Shown: positions 22,879 through 36,492 of the stretch, one piece after another
How the letters are laid out: every line of letters starts with the position of its first letter
Position numbering within the stretch: position 1 is the first letter of the stretch
Source of the DNA: Lasioglossum baleicum
Lineage: Eukaryota; Arthropoda; Insecta; Hymenoptera; Halictidae
Reading direction: 5' to 3'
Assembly: GCF_051020765.1 (NCBI RefSeq)
Contig: NW_027469192.1
Location: 310,001 to 374,000, forward strand
Length of the DNA stretch: 64,000 nucleotides
Position numbers and translations under genes: made by a program
The notes under the pieces: model-generated
Seen by the model: only the letters and a program-made list of their open reading frames with translations
Database searches by the model: none
Told to the model about the DNA's origin: nothing

Positions 22879-22900
22879 AATAGAAACTCCGACCCGGCAA
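21138..22900 (+). repeat. 16-monomer block, copy 1
   Basis: This matches 23,522-25,284 at offset 2,384 bp (16 x 149) with no difference noticed in about 1.76 kb. The left limit is marked by a GCTT end here against GCCT there; the right limit is GGCAAGCAC here against GGCAATTAC there. The block overlaps the third copy of the 4.2-kb block. Confidence 0.85.
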
Positions 22901-23521
22901 GCACGATCACAATTTATTCGAGCCTATGTCAGTTTCGACGATTCTTCGTTTCAGAAGTGTATTTCTGTGCGGAATCGCTGTTTCGCGTGCTATATCAGTG
23001 CATTTGCATGCAAGTATGCGAAATTGGCACGGAAACTCCGATTCGGCAAGCACGACCACGATTTATTCGAGCTTATGTCAGATTCGACGATTCTTCGTTT
23101 CAGAAGTGTATTTCTGTGCGGAATCGCTGTTTCGCGTGCTATATCAGTGCATTTGCATGCAAGTATGCGAAATTGGAATAGAAACTCCGACCCGGCAAGT
23201 ACGATCACAATTTATTCGAACCTATGTCAGTTTCGACGATGCTCCGTTTGAGAAGTGTATTACTGTGCGGAATCGATGTTTCGCGCGCTAGATCAGTGCA
23301 TTTGCATGCAAGTATGAGAAATTGGAATAGAAACTCCGACCCGCCAAGTACGATCACAATTTATTCGAGCCTATGTCAGTTTCGACGATTCTTCGTTTGA
23401 GAAGTGTATTTCTGTGCGGAATCGCTGTTTCGCGCGCTAGATCAGTGCATTTGCATGCAAGTATGAGAAATTGGAATAGAAACTCCGACCCGCCAAGTAC
23501 GATCACAATTTATTCGAGCCT

Positions 23522-25284
23522 ATGTCAGATTCGACGATTCTTCGTTTCAGAAGTGTATTTCTGTGCGGAATCGCTGTTTCGCGTGCTATATCAGTGCATT
23601 TGCATGCAAGTATGCGAAATTGGCACGGAAACTCCGATTCGGCAAGCACGACCACGATTTATTCGAGCTTATGTCAGATTCGACGATTCTTCGTTTCAGA
23701 AGTGTATTTCTGTGCGGAATCGCTGTTTCGCGTGCTATATCAGTGCATTTGCATGCAAGTATGCGAAATTGGAATAGAAACTCCGACCCGGCAAGTACGA
23801 TCACAATTTATTCGAGCCTATGTCAGTTTCGACGATTATTCGTTTCACAAATGAATTTCTGTACGGAATCGCTGTTTAGCGTGCTAGATCATTGCATTTG
23901 TATGAAAATATGCGAAATTGGTACGGAAACTCCGATTCGGCAAGCACGACCACGATTTATTCGAGCTTATGTCAGATTCGACGATTCTTCGTTTGAGAAG
24001 TGTATTTCTGTGCGGAATCGCTGTTTCGCGTGCTATATCAGTGCATTTGCATGCAAGTATGCGAAATTGGAATAGAAACTCCGACCCGGCAAGTACGATC
24101 ACAATTTATTCTAGCCTATGTCAGTTTCGACGATTCTTCGTTTGAGAAGTGTATTTCTGTGCGGAATCGCTGTTTCGCGTGCTATATCAGTGCATTTGCA
24201 TGCAAGTATGCGAAATTGGCACGGAAACACCGATTCGGCAAGCACGACCACGATTTATTCGAGCTTATGTCAGATTCGACGATTCTTCGTTTCAGAAGTG
24301 TATTTCTGTGCGGAATCGCTGTTTCGCGTGCTATATCAGTGCATTTGCATGCAAGTATGCGAAATTGGCACGGAAACTCCGATTCGGCAAGCACGACCAC
24401 GATTTATTCGAGCTTATGTCAGATTCGCCGATTCTTCGTTTCAGAAGTGTATTTCTGTGCGGAATCGCTGTTTCGCGTGCTATATCAGTGCATTTGCATG
24501 CAAGTATGCGAAATTGGAATAGAAACTCCGACCCGGCAAGTACGATCACAATTTATTCGAACCTATGTCAGTTTCGACGATTCTTCGTTTGAGAAGTGTA
24601 TTACTGTTCGGAATCGCTGTTTCGCGCGCTAGATTTGTGCATTTGCATGCAAGTATGAGAAATTAGAATAGAAACTCCGACCCGCCAAGTAGGATCACAA
24701 TTTATTCGAGCCTATGTCAGATTCGCCGATTCTTCGTTTGAGAAGTGTATTTCTGTGCGGAATCGCTGTTTCGCGTGCTATATCAGTGCATTTGCATGCA
24801 AGTATGCGAAATTGGAATAGAAACTCCGACCCGGCAAGTACGATCACAATTTATTCGAACCTATGTCAGTTTCGACGATTCTTCGTTTGAGAAGTGTATT
24901 ACTGTTCGGAATCGCTGTTTCGCGCGCTAGATTTGTGCATTTGCATGCAAGTATGAGAAATTGGAATAGAAACTCCGACCCGCCAAGTAGGATCACAATT
25001 TATTCGAGCCTATGTCAGTTTCGACGATTCTTCGTTTGAGAAGTGTATTTCTGTGCGGAATCGCTGTTTCGCGCGCAAGATCAGTGCATTTGCATGCAAG
25101 TATGCGAAATTGGCACGGAAACTCCGATTCGGCAAGCACGACCACGATTTATTCGAGCTTATGTCAGATTCGACGATTCTTCGTTTCAGAAGTGTATTTC
25201 TGTGCGGAATCGCTGTTTCGCGTGCTATATCAGTGCATTTGCATGCAAGTATGCGAAATTGGAATAGAAACTCCGACCCGGCAA
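23522..25284 (+). repeat. 16-monomer block, copy 2
   Basis: Second copy of the 2,384-bp-offset block. It starts at an unusual join, GCCT followed by ATGTCAGATTCG, where GCCT is normally followed by ATGTCAGTTTCG. It ends in the first unit of the window with GGCAATTACGATC, a marker carried on through all J-K blocks. Confidence 0.85.
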
Positions 25285-25458
25285 TTACGATCACAATTTA
25301 TTCGAGCCTATGTCAGTTTCGACGATTCTTCGTTTGAGAAGTGTATTACTGTGCGGAATCGCTGTTTCGCGCGCTAGATCAGTGCATTTGCATGCAAGTA
25401 TGAGAAATTGGAATAGAAACTCCGACCCGCCAAGTACGATCACAATTTATTCGAGCCT

Positions 25459-25603
25459 ATGTCAGTTTCGACGATTCTTCGTTTGAGAAGTGTATTTCTG
25501 TGCGGAATCGCTGTTTCGCGTGCTATATCAGTGCATTTGCATGCATGCGAAATTGGAATTGAAACTCCGACCCGGCAAGCACGATCACAATTTATTCGAG
25601 CCT
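25459..25603 (+). repeat. Class J monomer, 145 bp (AATTG right half)
   Basis: The left end is class D-like and the 4-bp AAGT deletion is present. The right half reads GGAATTGAAACTCC, CCCGGCAAGCACGATCACAA. Ten copies start at 25459, 28282, 29764, 34669, 52976, 54905, 56982, 58170, 60099 and 62177. The copies at 52976 and 58170 share CAAGCCCGATC; the 34669 copy has a private AATTAAAAC; the 54905 copy has lost one further base and is 144 bp. Confidence 0.93.
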
Positions 25604-25901
25604 ATGTCAGATTCGACGATTATTCGTTTCACAAATGAATTTCTGTACGGAATCGCTGTTACGCGTGCTAGATCAGTGCATTTGTATGCAAATATGCGAA
25701 ATTGGCACGGAAACTCCGATTCGGCAAGCACGACCACGATTTATTCGAGCTTATGTCAGATTCGACGATTCTTCGTTTCAGAAGTGTATTTCTGTGCGGA
25801 ATCGCTGTTTCGCGCGCTAGATCAGTGCATTTGCATGCAAGTATGAGAAATTGGAATAGAAACTCCGACCCGGCAATCACGATCACGATTTATTCGAGTT
25901 T

Positions 25902-26046
25902 ATGTCAGATTCGACGATTCTTCGTTTCAGAAGTGTATTTCTGTGCGGAATCGCTGTTACGCGTCCTATATCAGTGCATTTGCATGCATGCGAAATTGGA
26001 ATTGAAACTCCGACCCGGCAAGCACGATCACAATTTATTCGAGCCT
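25902..26046 (+). repeat. Class K monomer, 145 bp (TTACGCGTCCTATATC)
   Basis: It has the 4-bp deletion plus CTGTTACGCGTCCTATATC and the GGAATTGAAAC right half. Ten copies start at 25902, 28725, 30207, 31246, 35112, 53419, 55347, 58613, 60542 and 62620. Every copy follows a unit ending ATTCGAGTTT and precedes one with GTACGG and TTTAGCG. The 31246 copy has no J partner upstream. Confidence 0.93.
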
Positions 26047-26936
26047 ATGTCAGATTCGACGATTCTTCGTTTGAGAAGTGTATTTCTGTACGGAATCGCT
26101 GTTTAGCGTGCTAGATCAGTGCATTTGTATGCAAATATGCGAAATTGGCACGGAAACTCCGATTCGGCAAGCACGATCACGATTTATTCGAGCTTATGTC
26201 AGATTCGACGATTCTTCGTTTCAGAAGTGTATTTCTGTGCGGAATCGCTGTTTCGCGCGCTAGATCGGTGCATTTGCATGCTAATATGCGAAATTGGCAC
26301 GAAAACTCCGATTTGGCAAGCACGATCATGATTTATTTGAGCTTATGTCAGATTCAACGATTATTCGTTTCACAAATGAATTTCTGTACGGAATCGCTGT
26401 TTAGCGTGCTAGATCAGTGCATTTGTATGCAAATATGCGAAATTGGTACGGAAACTCCGATTCGGCAAGCACGACCACGATTTATTCGAGCTTATGTCAG
26501 ATTCGACGATTCTTCGTTTCAGAAGTGTATTTCTGTGCGGAATCGCTGTTTCGCGTGCTATATCAGTGCATTTGCATGCAAGTATGCGAAATTGGCACGG
26601 AAACTCCGATTCGGCAAGCACGACCACGATTTATTCGAGCTTATGTCAGATTCGACGATTCTTCGTTTCAGAAGTGTATTTCTGTGCGGAATCGCTGTTT
26701 CGCGTGCTATATCAGTGCATTTGCATGCAAGTATGCGAAATTGGAATAGAAACTCCGACCCGGCAATTACGATCACAATTTATTCGAGCCTATGTCAGTT
26801 TCGACGATTCTTCGTTTGAGAAGTGTATTACTGTGCGGAATCGCTGTTTCGCGCGCTAGATCAGTGCATTTGCATGCAAGTATGAGAAATTGGAATAGAA
26901 ACTCCGACCCGCCAAGTACGATCACAATTTATTCGA

Positions 26937-29763
26937 GCCTATGTCAGTTTCGACGATTCTTCGTTTGAGAAGTGTATTTCTGTGCGGAATCGCTGTTTCG
27001 CGTGCTATATCAGTGCATTTGCATGCAAGTATGCGAAATTGGCACGGAAACACCGATTCGGCAAGCACGACCACGATTTATTCGAGCTTATGTCAGATTC
27101 GACGATTCTTCGTTTCAGAAGTGTATTTCTGTGCGGAATCGCTGTTTCGCGTGCTATATCAGTGCATTTGCATGCAAGTATGCGAAATTGGCACGGAAAC
27201 TCCGATTCGGCAAGCACGACCACGATTTATTCGAGCTTATGTCAGATTCGCCGATTCTTCGTTTCAGAAGTGTATTTCTGTGCGGAATCGCTGTTTCGCG
27301 TGCTATATCAGTGCATTTGCATGCAAGTATGCGAAATTGGAATAGAAACTCCGACCCGGCAAGTACGATCACAATTTATTCGAACCTATGTCAGTTTCGA
27401 CGATTCTTCGTTTGAGAAGTGTATTACTGTTCGGAATCGCTGTTTCGCGCGCTAGATTTGTGCATTTGCATGCAAGTATGAGAAATTAGAATAGAAACTC
27501 CGACCCGCCAAGTAGGATCACAATTTATTCGAGCCTATGTCAGATTCGCCGATTCTTCGTTTGAGAAGTGTATTTCTGTGCGGAATCGCTGTTTCGCGTG
27601 CTATATCAGTGCATTTGCATGCAAGTATGCGAAATTGGAATAGAAACTCCGACCCGGCAAGTACGATCACAATTTATTCGAACCTATGTCAGTTTCGACG
27701 ATTCTTCGTTTGAGAAGTGTATTACTGTTCGGAATCGCTGTTTCGCGCGCTAGATTTGTGCATTTGCATGCAAGTATGAGAAATTGGAATAGAAACTCCG
27801 ACCCGCCAAGTAGGATCACAATTTATTCGAGCCTATGTCAGTTTCGACGATTCTTCGTTTGAGAAGTGTATTTCTGTGCGGAATCGCTGTTTCGCGCGCA
27901 AGATCAGTGCATTTGCATGCAAGTATGCGAAATTGGCACGGAAACTCCGATTCGGCAAGCACGACCACGATTTATTCGAGCTTATGTCAGATTCGACGAT
28001 TCTTCGTTTCAGAAGTGTATTTCTGTGCGGAATCGCTGTTTCGCGTGCTATATCAGTGCATTTGCATGCAAGTATGCGAAATTGGAATAGAAACTCCGAC
28101 CCGGCAATTACGATCACAATTTATTCGAGCCTATGTCAGTTTCGACGATTCTTCGTTTGAGAAGTGTATTACTGTGCGGAATCGCTGTTTCGCGCGCTAG
28201 ATCAGTGCATTTGCATGCAAGTATGAGAAATTGGAATAGAAACTCCGACCCGCCAAGTACGATCACAATTTATTCGAGCCTATGTCAGTTTCGACGATTC
28301 TTCGTTTGAGAAGTGTATTTCTGTGCGGAATCGCTGTTTCGCGTGCTATATCAGTGCATTTGCATGCATGCGAAATTGGAATTGAAACTCCGACCCGGCA
28401 AGCACGATCACAATTTATTCGAGCCTATGTCAGATTCGACGATTATTCGTTTCACAAATGAATTTCTGTACGGAATCGCTGTTACGCGTGCTAGATCAGT
28501 GCATTTGTATGCAAATATGCGAAATTGGCACGGAAACTCCGATTCGGCAAGCACGACCACGATTTATTCGAGCTTATGTCAGATTCGACGATTCTTCGTT
28601 TCAGAAGTGTATTTCTGTGCGGAATCGCTGTTTCGCGCGCTAGATCAGTGCATTTGCATGCAAGTATGAGAAATTGGAATAGAAACTCCGACCCGGCAAT
28701 CACGATCACGATTTATTCGAGTTTATGTCAGATTCGACGATTCTTCGTTTCAGAAGTGTATTTCTGTGCGGAATCGCTGTTACGCGTCCTATATCAGTGC
28801 ATTTGCATGCATGCGAAATTGGAATTGAAACTCCGACCCGGCAAGCACGATCACAATTTATTCGAGCCTATGTCAGATTCGACGATTCTTCGTTTGAGAA
28901 GTGTATTTCTGTACGGAATCGCTGTTTAGCGTGCTAGATCAGTGCATTTGTATGCAAATATGCGAAATTGGCACGGAAACTCCGATTCGGCAAGCACGAT
29001 CACGATTTATTCGAGCTTATGTCAGATTCGACGATTCTTCGTTTCAGAAGTGTATTTCTGTGCGGAATCGCTGTTTCGCGCGCTAGATCGGTGCATTTGC
29101 ATGCTAATATGCGAAATTGGCACGAAAACTCCGATTTGGCAAGCACGATCATGATTTATTTGAGCTTATGTCAGATTCAACGATTATTCGTTTCACAAAT
29201 GAATTTCTGTACGGAATCGCTGTTTAGCGTGCTAGATCAGTGCATTTGTATGCAAATATGCGAAATTGGTACGGAAACTCCGATTCGGCAAGCACGACCA
29301 CGATTTATTCGAGCTTATGTCAGATTCGACGATTCTTCGTTTCAGAAGTGTATTTCTGTGCGGAATCGCTGTTTCGCGTGCTATATCAGTGCATTTGCAT
29401 GCAAGTATGCGAAATTGGCACGGAAACTCCGATTCGGCAAGCACGACCACGATTTATTCGAGCTTATGTCAGATTCGACGATTCTTCGTTTCAGAAGTGT
29501 ATTTCTGTGCGGAATCGCTGTTTCGCGTGCTATATCAGTGCATTTGCATGCAAGTATGCGAAATTGGAATAGAAACTCCGACCCGGCAATTACGATCACA
29601 ATTTATTCGAGCCTATGTCAGTTTCGACGATTCTTCGTTTGAGAAGTGTATTACTGTGCGGAATCGCTGTTTCGCGCGCTAGATCAGTGCATTTGCATGC
29701 AAGTATGAGAAATTGGAATAGAAACTCCGACCCGCCAAGTACGATCACAATTTATTCGAGCCT
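26937..29763 (+). repeat. 19-monomer tandem duplication, copy 2
   Basis: Second copy of the 2,823-bp unit. It is followed at once by a third, partial J-K segment, because about 27,900-29,170 matches about 29,382-30,652 at offset 1,482 bp (10 x 149 minus 8). That third segment lacks the GATCGGTGC and ATTTGAGC marks. Confidence 0.88.
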
Positions 29764-30439
29764 ATGTCAGTTTCGACGATTCTTCGTTTGAGAAGTGTAT
29801 TTCTGTGCGGAATCGCTGTTTCGCGTGCTATATCAGTGCATTTGCATGCATGCGAAATTGGAATTGAAACTCCGACCCGGCAAGCACGATCACAATTTAT
29901 TCGAGCCTATGTCAGATTCGACGATTATTCGTTTCACAAATGAATTTCTGTACGGAATCGCTGTTACGCGTGCTAGATCAGTGCATTTGTATGCAAATAT
30001 GCGAAATTGGCACGGAAACTCCGATTCGGCAAGCACGACCACGATTTATTCGAGCTTATGTCAGATTCGACGATTCTTCGTTTCAGAAGTGTATTTCTGT
30101 GCGGAATCGCTGTTTCGCGCGCTAGATCAGTGCATTTGAATGCAAGTATGAGAAATTGGAATAGAAACTCCGACCCGGCAATCACGATCACGATTTATTC
30201 GAGTTTATGTCAGATTCGACGATTCTTCGTTTCAGAAGTGTATTTCTGTGCGGAATCGCTGTTACGCGTCCTATATCAGTGCATTTGCATGCATGCGAAA
30301 TTGGAATTGAAACTCCGACCCGGCAAGCACGATCACAATTTATTCGAGCCTATGTCAGATTCGACGATTCTTCGTTTGAGAAGTGTATTTCTGTACGGAA
30401 TCGCTGTTTAGCGTGCTAGATCAGTGCATTTGTATGCAA

Positions 30440-32472
30440 ATATGCGAAATTGGCACGGAAACTCCGATTCGGCAAGCACGATCACGATTTATTCGAGCTT
30501 ATGTCAGATTCGACGATTCTTCGTTTCAGAAGTGTATTTCTGTGCGGAATCGCTGTTTCGCGCGCTAGATCAGTGCATTTGCATGCTAATATGCGAAATT
30601 GGCACGAAAACTCCGATTTGGCAAGCACGATCATGATTTATTCGAGCTTATGTCAGATTCAACGATTATTCGTTTCAGAAGTGTATTTCTGTACGGAATC
30701 GCTGTTTCGCGTGCTATATCAGTGCATTTGCATGCAAGTATGCGAAATTGGCACGGAAACACCGATTCGGCAAGCACGACCACGATTTATTCGAGCTTAT
30801 GTCAGATTCGACGATTCTTCGTTTCAAAAGTGTATTTCTGTGCGGAATCGCTGTTTCGCGTGCTATATCAGTGCATTTGCATGCAAGTATGCGAAATTGG
30901 CACGGAAACTCCGATTCGGCAAGCACGATCACAATTTATTCGAACCTATGTCAGTTTCGACGATTCTTCGTTTGAGAAGTGTATTACTGTTCGGAATCGC
31001 TGTTTCGCGAGCTAGATCAGTGCATTTGCATGCAAGTATGAGAAATTGGAATAGAAACTCCGACCCGCCAAGTACGATCACAATTTATTCGAGCCTATGT
31101 CAGTTTCGACGATTCTTCGTTTGAGAAGTGTATTTCTGTGCGGAATCGCTGTTTCGCGCGCTAGATCAGTGCATTTGCATGCAACTATGAGAAATTGGAA
31201 TAGAAACTCCGACCCGGCAATCACGATCACGATTTATTCGAGTTTATGTCAGATTCGACGATTCTTCGTTTCAGAAGTGTATTTCTGTGCGGAATCGCTG
31301 TTACGCGTCCTATATCAGTGCATTTGCATGCATGCGAAATTGGAATTGAAACTCCGACCCGGCAAGCACGATCACAATTTATTCGAGCCTATGTCAGATT
31401 CGACGATTCTTCGTTTGAGAAGTGTATTTCTGTACGGAATCGCTGTTTAGCGTGCTAGATCAGTGCATTTGTATGCAAATATGCGAAATTGGCACGGAAA
31501 CTCCGATTCGGCAAGCACGATCACGATTTATTCGAGCTTATGTCAGATTCGACGATTCTTCGTTTCAGAAGTGTATTTCTGTGCGGAATCGCTGTTTCGC
31601 GCGCTAGATCAGTGCATTTGCATGCAAATATGCGAAATTGGTACGGAAACTCCGATTCGGCAAGCACGACCACGATTTATTCGAGCTTATGTCAGATTCG
31701 ACGATTCTTCGTTTCAGAAGTGTATTTCTGTGCGGAATCGCTGTTTCGCGTGCTATATCAGTGCATTTGCATGCAAGTATGCGAAATTGGCACGGAAACT
31801 CCGATTCGGCAAGCACGACCACGATTTATTCGAGCTTATGTCAGATTCGCCGATTCTTCGTTTCAGAAGTGTATTTCTGTGCGGAATCGCTGTTTCGCGT
31901 GCTATATCAGTGCATTTGCATGCAAGTATGCGAAATTGGAATAGAAACTCCGACCCGGCAAGTACGATCACAATTTATTCGAACCTATGTCAGTTTCGAC
32001 GATTCTTCGTTTGAGAAGTGTATTACTGTTCGGAATCGCTGTTTCGCGCGCTAGATTTGTGCATTTGCATGCAAGTATGAGAAATTGGAATAGAAACTCC
32101 GACCCGCCAAGTAGGATCACAATTTATTCGAGCCTATGGCAGTTTCGACGATTCTTCGTTTGAGAAGTGTATTTCTGTGCGGAATCGCTGTTTCGCGCGC
32201 TAGATCAGTGCATTTGCATGCAAGTATGCGAAATTGGCACGGAAACTCCGATTCGGCAAGCACGACCACGATTTATTCGAGCTTATGTCAGATTCGACGA
32301 TTCTTCGTTTCAGAAGTGTATTTCTGTGCGGAACCGCTGTTTCGCGTGCTATATCAGTGCATTTGCATGCAAGTATGCGAAATTGGAATAGAAACTCCGA
32401 CCCGGCAAGTACGATCACAATTTATTCGAGCCTATGTCAGTTTCGACGATTCTTCGTTTGAGAAGTGTATTA
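30440..32472 (+). repeat. Mosaic section with unpaired K unit
   Basis: The L-type unit is followed at about 30,660 by a chimera (GATTCAACGATTATTCG joined to a class D-like right half), then a class A unit with TTTCAAAAG near 30,825. The K unit at 31246 has its usual neighbours but no J upstream. About 31,625-32,740 matches about 35,640-36,755 at offset 4,015 bp. Confidence 0.8.
32136..32433 (+). repeat. ATGGCAG unit plus GGAACCGC unit
   Basis: Two neighbouring monomers, the first starting ATGGCAG instead of ATGTCAG and the second with GGAACCGCTG instead of GGAATCGCTG. The pair recurs at 36151, 56237, 61432 and 63659. At 45530 the ATGGCAG unit occurs without its GGAACC partner, being followed by a class A-like unit with AAACACCG. 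These are private markers for tracing copies of the right-hand blocks. Confidence 0.85.
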
Positions 32473-34283
32473 CTGTGCGGAATCGCTGTTTCGCGCGCTA
32501 GATCAGTGCATTTGCATGCAAGTATGAGAAATTGGAATAGAAACTCCGACCCGCCAAGTACGATCACAATTTATTCGAGCCTATGTCAGTTTCGACGATT
32601 CTTCGTTTGAGAAATGTATTTCTGTGCGGAATCGCTGTTTCGCGTGCTATATCAGTGCATTTGCATGCAAGTATGCGAAATTGGCACGGAAACACCGATT
32701 CGGCAAGCACGACCACGATTTATTCGAGCTTATGTCAGATTCGACGATTCTTCGTTTCAGAAGTGTATTTCTGTGCGGAATCGCTGTTTCGCGTGCTATA
32801 TCAGTGCATTTGCATGCAAGTATGCGAAATTGGCACGGAAACTCCGATTCGGCAAGCACGACCACGATTTATTCGAGCTTATGTCAGATTCGACGATTCT
32901 TCGTTTCAGAAGTGTATTTCTGTGCGGAATCGCTGTTTCGCGTGCTATATCAGTGCATTTGCATGCAAGTATGCGAAATTGGAATAGAAACTCCGACCCG
33001 GCAAGTACGATCACAATTTATTCGAGCCTATGTCAGTTTCGACGATTATTCGTTTCACAAATGAATTTCTGTACGGAATCGCTGTTTAGCGTGCTAGATC
33101 ATTGCATTTGTATGAAAATATGCGAAATTGGTACGGAAACTCCGATTCGGCAAGCACGACCACGATTTATTCGAGCTTATGTCAGATTCGGCGATTCTTC
33201 GTTTGAGAAGTGTATTTCTGTGCGGAATCGCTGTTTCGCGTGCTATATCAGTGCATTTGCATGCAAGTATGCGAAATTGGAATAGAAACTCCGACCCGGC
33301 AAGTACGATCACAATTTATTCTAGCCTATGTCAGTTTCGACGATTCTTCGTTTGAGAAGTGTATTTCTGTGCGGAATCGCTGTTTCGCGTGCTATATCAG
33401 TGCATTTGCATGCAAGTATGCGAAATTGGCACGGAAACACCGATTCGGCAAGCACGACCACGATTTATTCGAGCTTATGTCAGATTCGACGATTCTTCGT
33501 TTCAAAAGTGTATTTCTGTGCGGAATCGCTGTTTCGCGTGCTATATCAGTGCATTTGCATGCAAGTATGCGAAATTGGCACGGAAACTCCGATTCGGCAA
33601 GCACGACCACGATTTATTCGAGCTTATGTCAGATTCGCCGATTCTTCGTTTCAGAAGTGTATTTCTGTGCGGAATCGCTGTTTCGCGTGCTATATCAGTG
33701 CATTTGCATGCAAGTATGCGAAATTGGAATAGAAACTCCGACCCGGCAAGTACGATCACAATTTATTCGAACCTATGTCAGTTTCGACGATTCTTCGTTT
33801 GAGAAGTGTATTACTGTTCGGAATCGCTGTTTCGCGCGCTAGATTTGTGCATTTGCATGCAAGTATGAGAAATTAGAATAGAAACTCCGACCCGCCAAGT
33901 AGGATCACAATTTATTCGAGCCTATGTCAGATTCGCCGATTCTTCGTTTGAGAAGTGTATTTCTGTGCGGAATCGCTGTTTCGCGTGCTATATCAGTGCA
34001 TTTGCATGCAAGTATGCGAAATTGGAATAGAAACTCCGACCCGGCAAGTACGATCACAATTTATTCGAACCTATGTCAGTTTCGACGATTCTTCGTTTGA
34101 GAAGTGTATTACTGTTCGGAATCGCTGTTTCGCGCGCTAGATTTGTGCATTTGCATGCAAGTATGAGAAATTGGAATAGAAACTCCGACCCGCCAAGTAG
34201 GATCACAATTTATTCGAGCCTATGTCAGTTTCGACGATTCTTCGTTTGAGAAGTGTATTTCTGTGCGGAATCGCTGTTTCGCG
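32473..34283 (+). repeat. 1.8-kb copy of 20,879-22,689
   Basis: Offset 11,594 bp. Private changes noticed here: GAGAAATGT near 32613, TTCGGCG near 33190 and TTTCAAAAG near 33504. The last is shared with the chimera near 30,825, so material moved between the two places. Confidence 0.84.
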
Positions 34284-34366
34284 TGCTATATCAGTGCATT
34301 TGCATGCAAGTATGCGAAATTGGCACAGAAACTCCGATTCGGCAAGCACGACCACGATTTATTCGT

Positions 34367-36492
34367 GCTTATGTCAGATTCGACGATTCTTCGTTTCAGA
34401 AGTGTATTTCTGTGCGGAATCGCTGTTTCGCGTGCTATATCAGTGCATTTGCATGCAAGTATGCGAAATTGGAATAGAAACTCCGACCCGGCAATTACGA
34501 TCACAATTTATTCGAGCCTATGTCAGTTTCGACGATTCTTCGTTTGAGAAGTGTATTACTGTGCGGAATCGCTGTTTCGCGCGCTAGATCAGTGCATTTG
34601 CATGCAAGTATGAGAAATTGGAATAGAAACTCCGACCCGCCAAGTACGATCACAATTTATTCGAGCCTATGTCAGTTTCGACGATTCTTCGTTTGAGAAG
34701 TGTATTTCTGTGCGGAATCGCTGTTTCGCGTGCTATATCAGTGCATTTGCATGCATGCGAAATTGGAATTAAAACTCCGACCCGGCAAGCACGATCACAA
34801 TTTATTCGAGCCTATGTCAGATTCGACGATTATTCGTTTCACAAATGAATTTCTGTACGGAATCGCTGTTACGCGTGCTAGATCAGTGCATTTGTATGCA
34901 AATATGCGAAATTGGCACGGAAACTCCGATTCGGCAAGCACGACCACGATTTATTCGAGCTTATGTCAGATTCGACGATTCTTCGTTTCAGAAGTGTATT
35001 TCTGTGCGGAATCGCTGTTTCGCGCGCTAGATCAGTGCATTTGCATGCAAGTATGAGAAATTGGAATAGAAACTCCGACCCGGCAATCACGATCACGATT
35101 TATTCGAGTTTATGTCAGATTCGACGATTCTTCGTTTCAGAAGTGTATTTCTGTGCGGAATCGCTGTTACGCGTCCTATATCAGTGCATTTGCATGCATG
35201 CGAAATTGGAATTGAAACTCCGACCCGGCAAGCACGATCACAATTTATTCGAGCCTATGTCAGATTCGACGATTCTTCGTTTGAGAAGTGTATTTCTGTA
35301 CGGAATCGCTGTTTAGCGTGCTAGATCAGTGCATTTGTATGCAAATATGCGAAATTGGCACGGAAACTCCGATTCGGCAAGCACGATCACGATTTATTCG
35401 AGCTTATGTCAGATTCGACGATTCTTCGTTTCAGAAGTGTATTTCTGTGCGGAATCGCTGTTTCGCGCGCTAGATCAGTGCATTTGCATGCTAATATGCG
35501 AAATTGGCACGAAAACTCCGATTTGGCAAGCACGATCATGATTTATTCGAGCTTATGTCAGATTCAACGATTATTCGTTTCACAAATGAATTTCTGTACG
35601 GAATCGCTGTTTAGCGTGCTAGATCAGTGCATTTGTATGCAAATATGCGAAATTGGTACGGAAACTCCGATTCGGCAAGCACGACCACGATTTATTCGAG
35701 CTTATGTCAGATTCGACGATTCTTCGTTTCAGAAGTGTATTTCTGTGCGGAATCGCTGTTTCGCGTGCTATATCAGTGCATTTGCATGCAAGTATGCGAA
35801 ATTGGCACGGAAACTCCGATTCGGCAAGCACGACCACGATTTATTCGAGCTTATGTCAGATTCGCCGATTCTTCGTTTCAGAAGTGTATTTCTGTGCGGA
35901 ATCGCTGTTTCGCGTGCTATATCAGTGCATTTGCATGCAAGTATGCGAAATTGGAATAGAAACTCCGACCCGGCAAGTACGATCACAATTTATTCGAACC
36001 TATGTCAGTTTCGACGATTCTTCGTTTGAGAAGTGTATTACTGTTCGGAATCGCTGTTTCGCGCGCTAGATTTGTGCATTTGCATGCAAGTATGAGAAAT
36101 TGGAATAGAAACTCCGACCCGCCAAGTAGGATCACAATTTATTCGAGCCTATGGCAGTTTCGACGATTCTTCGTTTGAGAAGTGTATTTCTGTGCGGAAT
36201 CGCTGTTTCGCGCGCTAGATCAGTGCATTTGCATGCAAGTATGCGAAATTGGCACGGAAACTCCGATTCGGCAAGCACGACCACGATTTATTCGAGCTTA
36301 TGTCAGATTCGACGATTCTTCGTTTCAGAAGTGTATTTCTGTGCGGAACCGCTGTTTCGCGTGCTATATCAGTGCATTTGCATGCAAGTATGCGAAATTG
36401 GAATAGAAACTCCGACCCGGCAAGTACGATCACAATTTATTCGAGCCTATGTCAGTTTCGACGATTCTTCGTTTGAGAAGTGTATTACTGTG
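34367..36492 (+). repeat. J-K containing block, copy 1 of the 27.5-kb-spaced pair
   Basis: This matches 61,875-64,000 at offset 27,508 bp (185 monomers), up to the end of the window. Differences noticed: AATTAAAAC near 34770 here, and CTCCCATTTGG near 63026 there. Such similarity over 27.5 kb is higher than that of many neighbouring monomers. Confidence 0.84.

Larger units (their letters stand above)
25459..26046 (+). repeat. J-E'-C'-K module, two 145-bp units 443 bp apart
   Basis: Order is J (145), an E-like unit with TTACGCGTGCTAGATC and TTTGTATGCAAATATG (149), a unit with TATGAG, AATAG and GGCAATCACGATC (149), K (145). Further copies: 28282-28869, 29764-30351, 34669-35256, 52976-53563, 54905-55491 (one base shorter), 58170-58757, 60099-60686 and 62177-62764. 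In the 29764 copy the third unit has TTTGAATGC. Layout and spacing match the I-I module, although the flanking class markers differ. Confidence 0.9.
24114..26936 (+). repeat. 19-monomer tandem duplication, copy 1 (2,823 bp)
   Basis: The unit is 19 x 149 minus 8, the 8 being one J and one K. Homology at this offset extends about 2.9 kb, slightly more than one unit, so the copies are directly adjacent. I saw no difference between them. Rare shared marks are GATCGGTGC (near 26266 and 29089) and ATTTATTTGAGC (near 26334 and 29157). Confidence 0.88.

Noticed and set aside
34764..34775. ATTAAA in a J unit as a polyadenylation signal
   Set aside because: A single private base change in one of ten copies, with no transcript evidence and no downstream GU-rich element.
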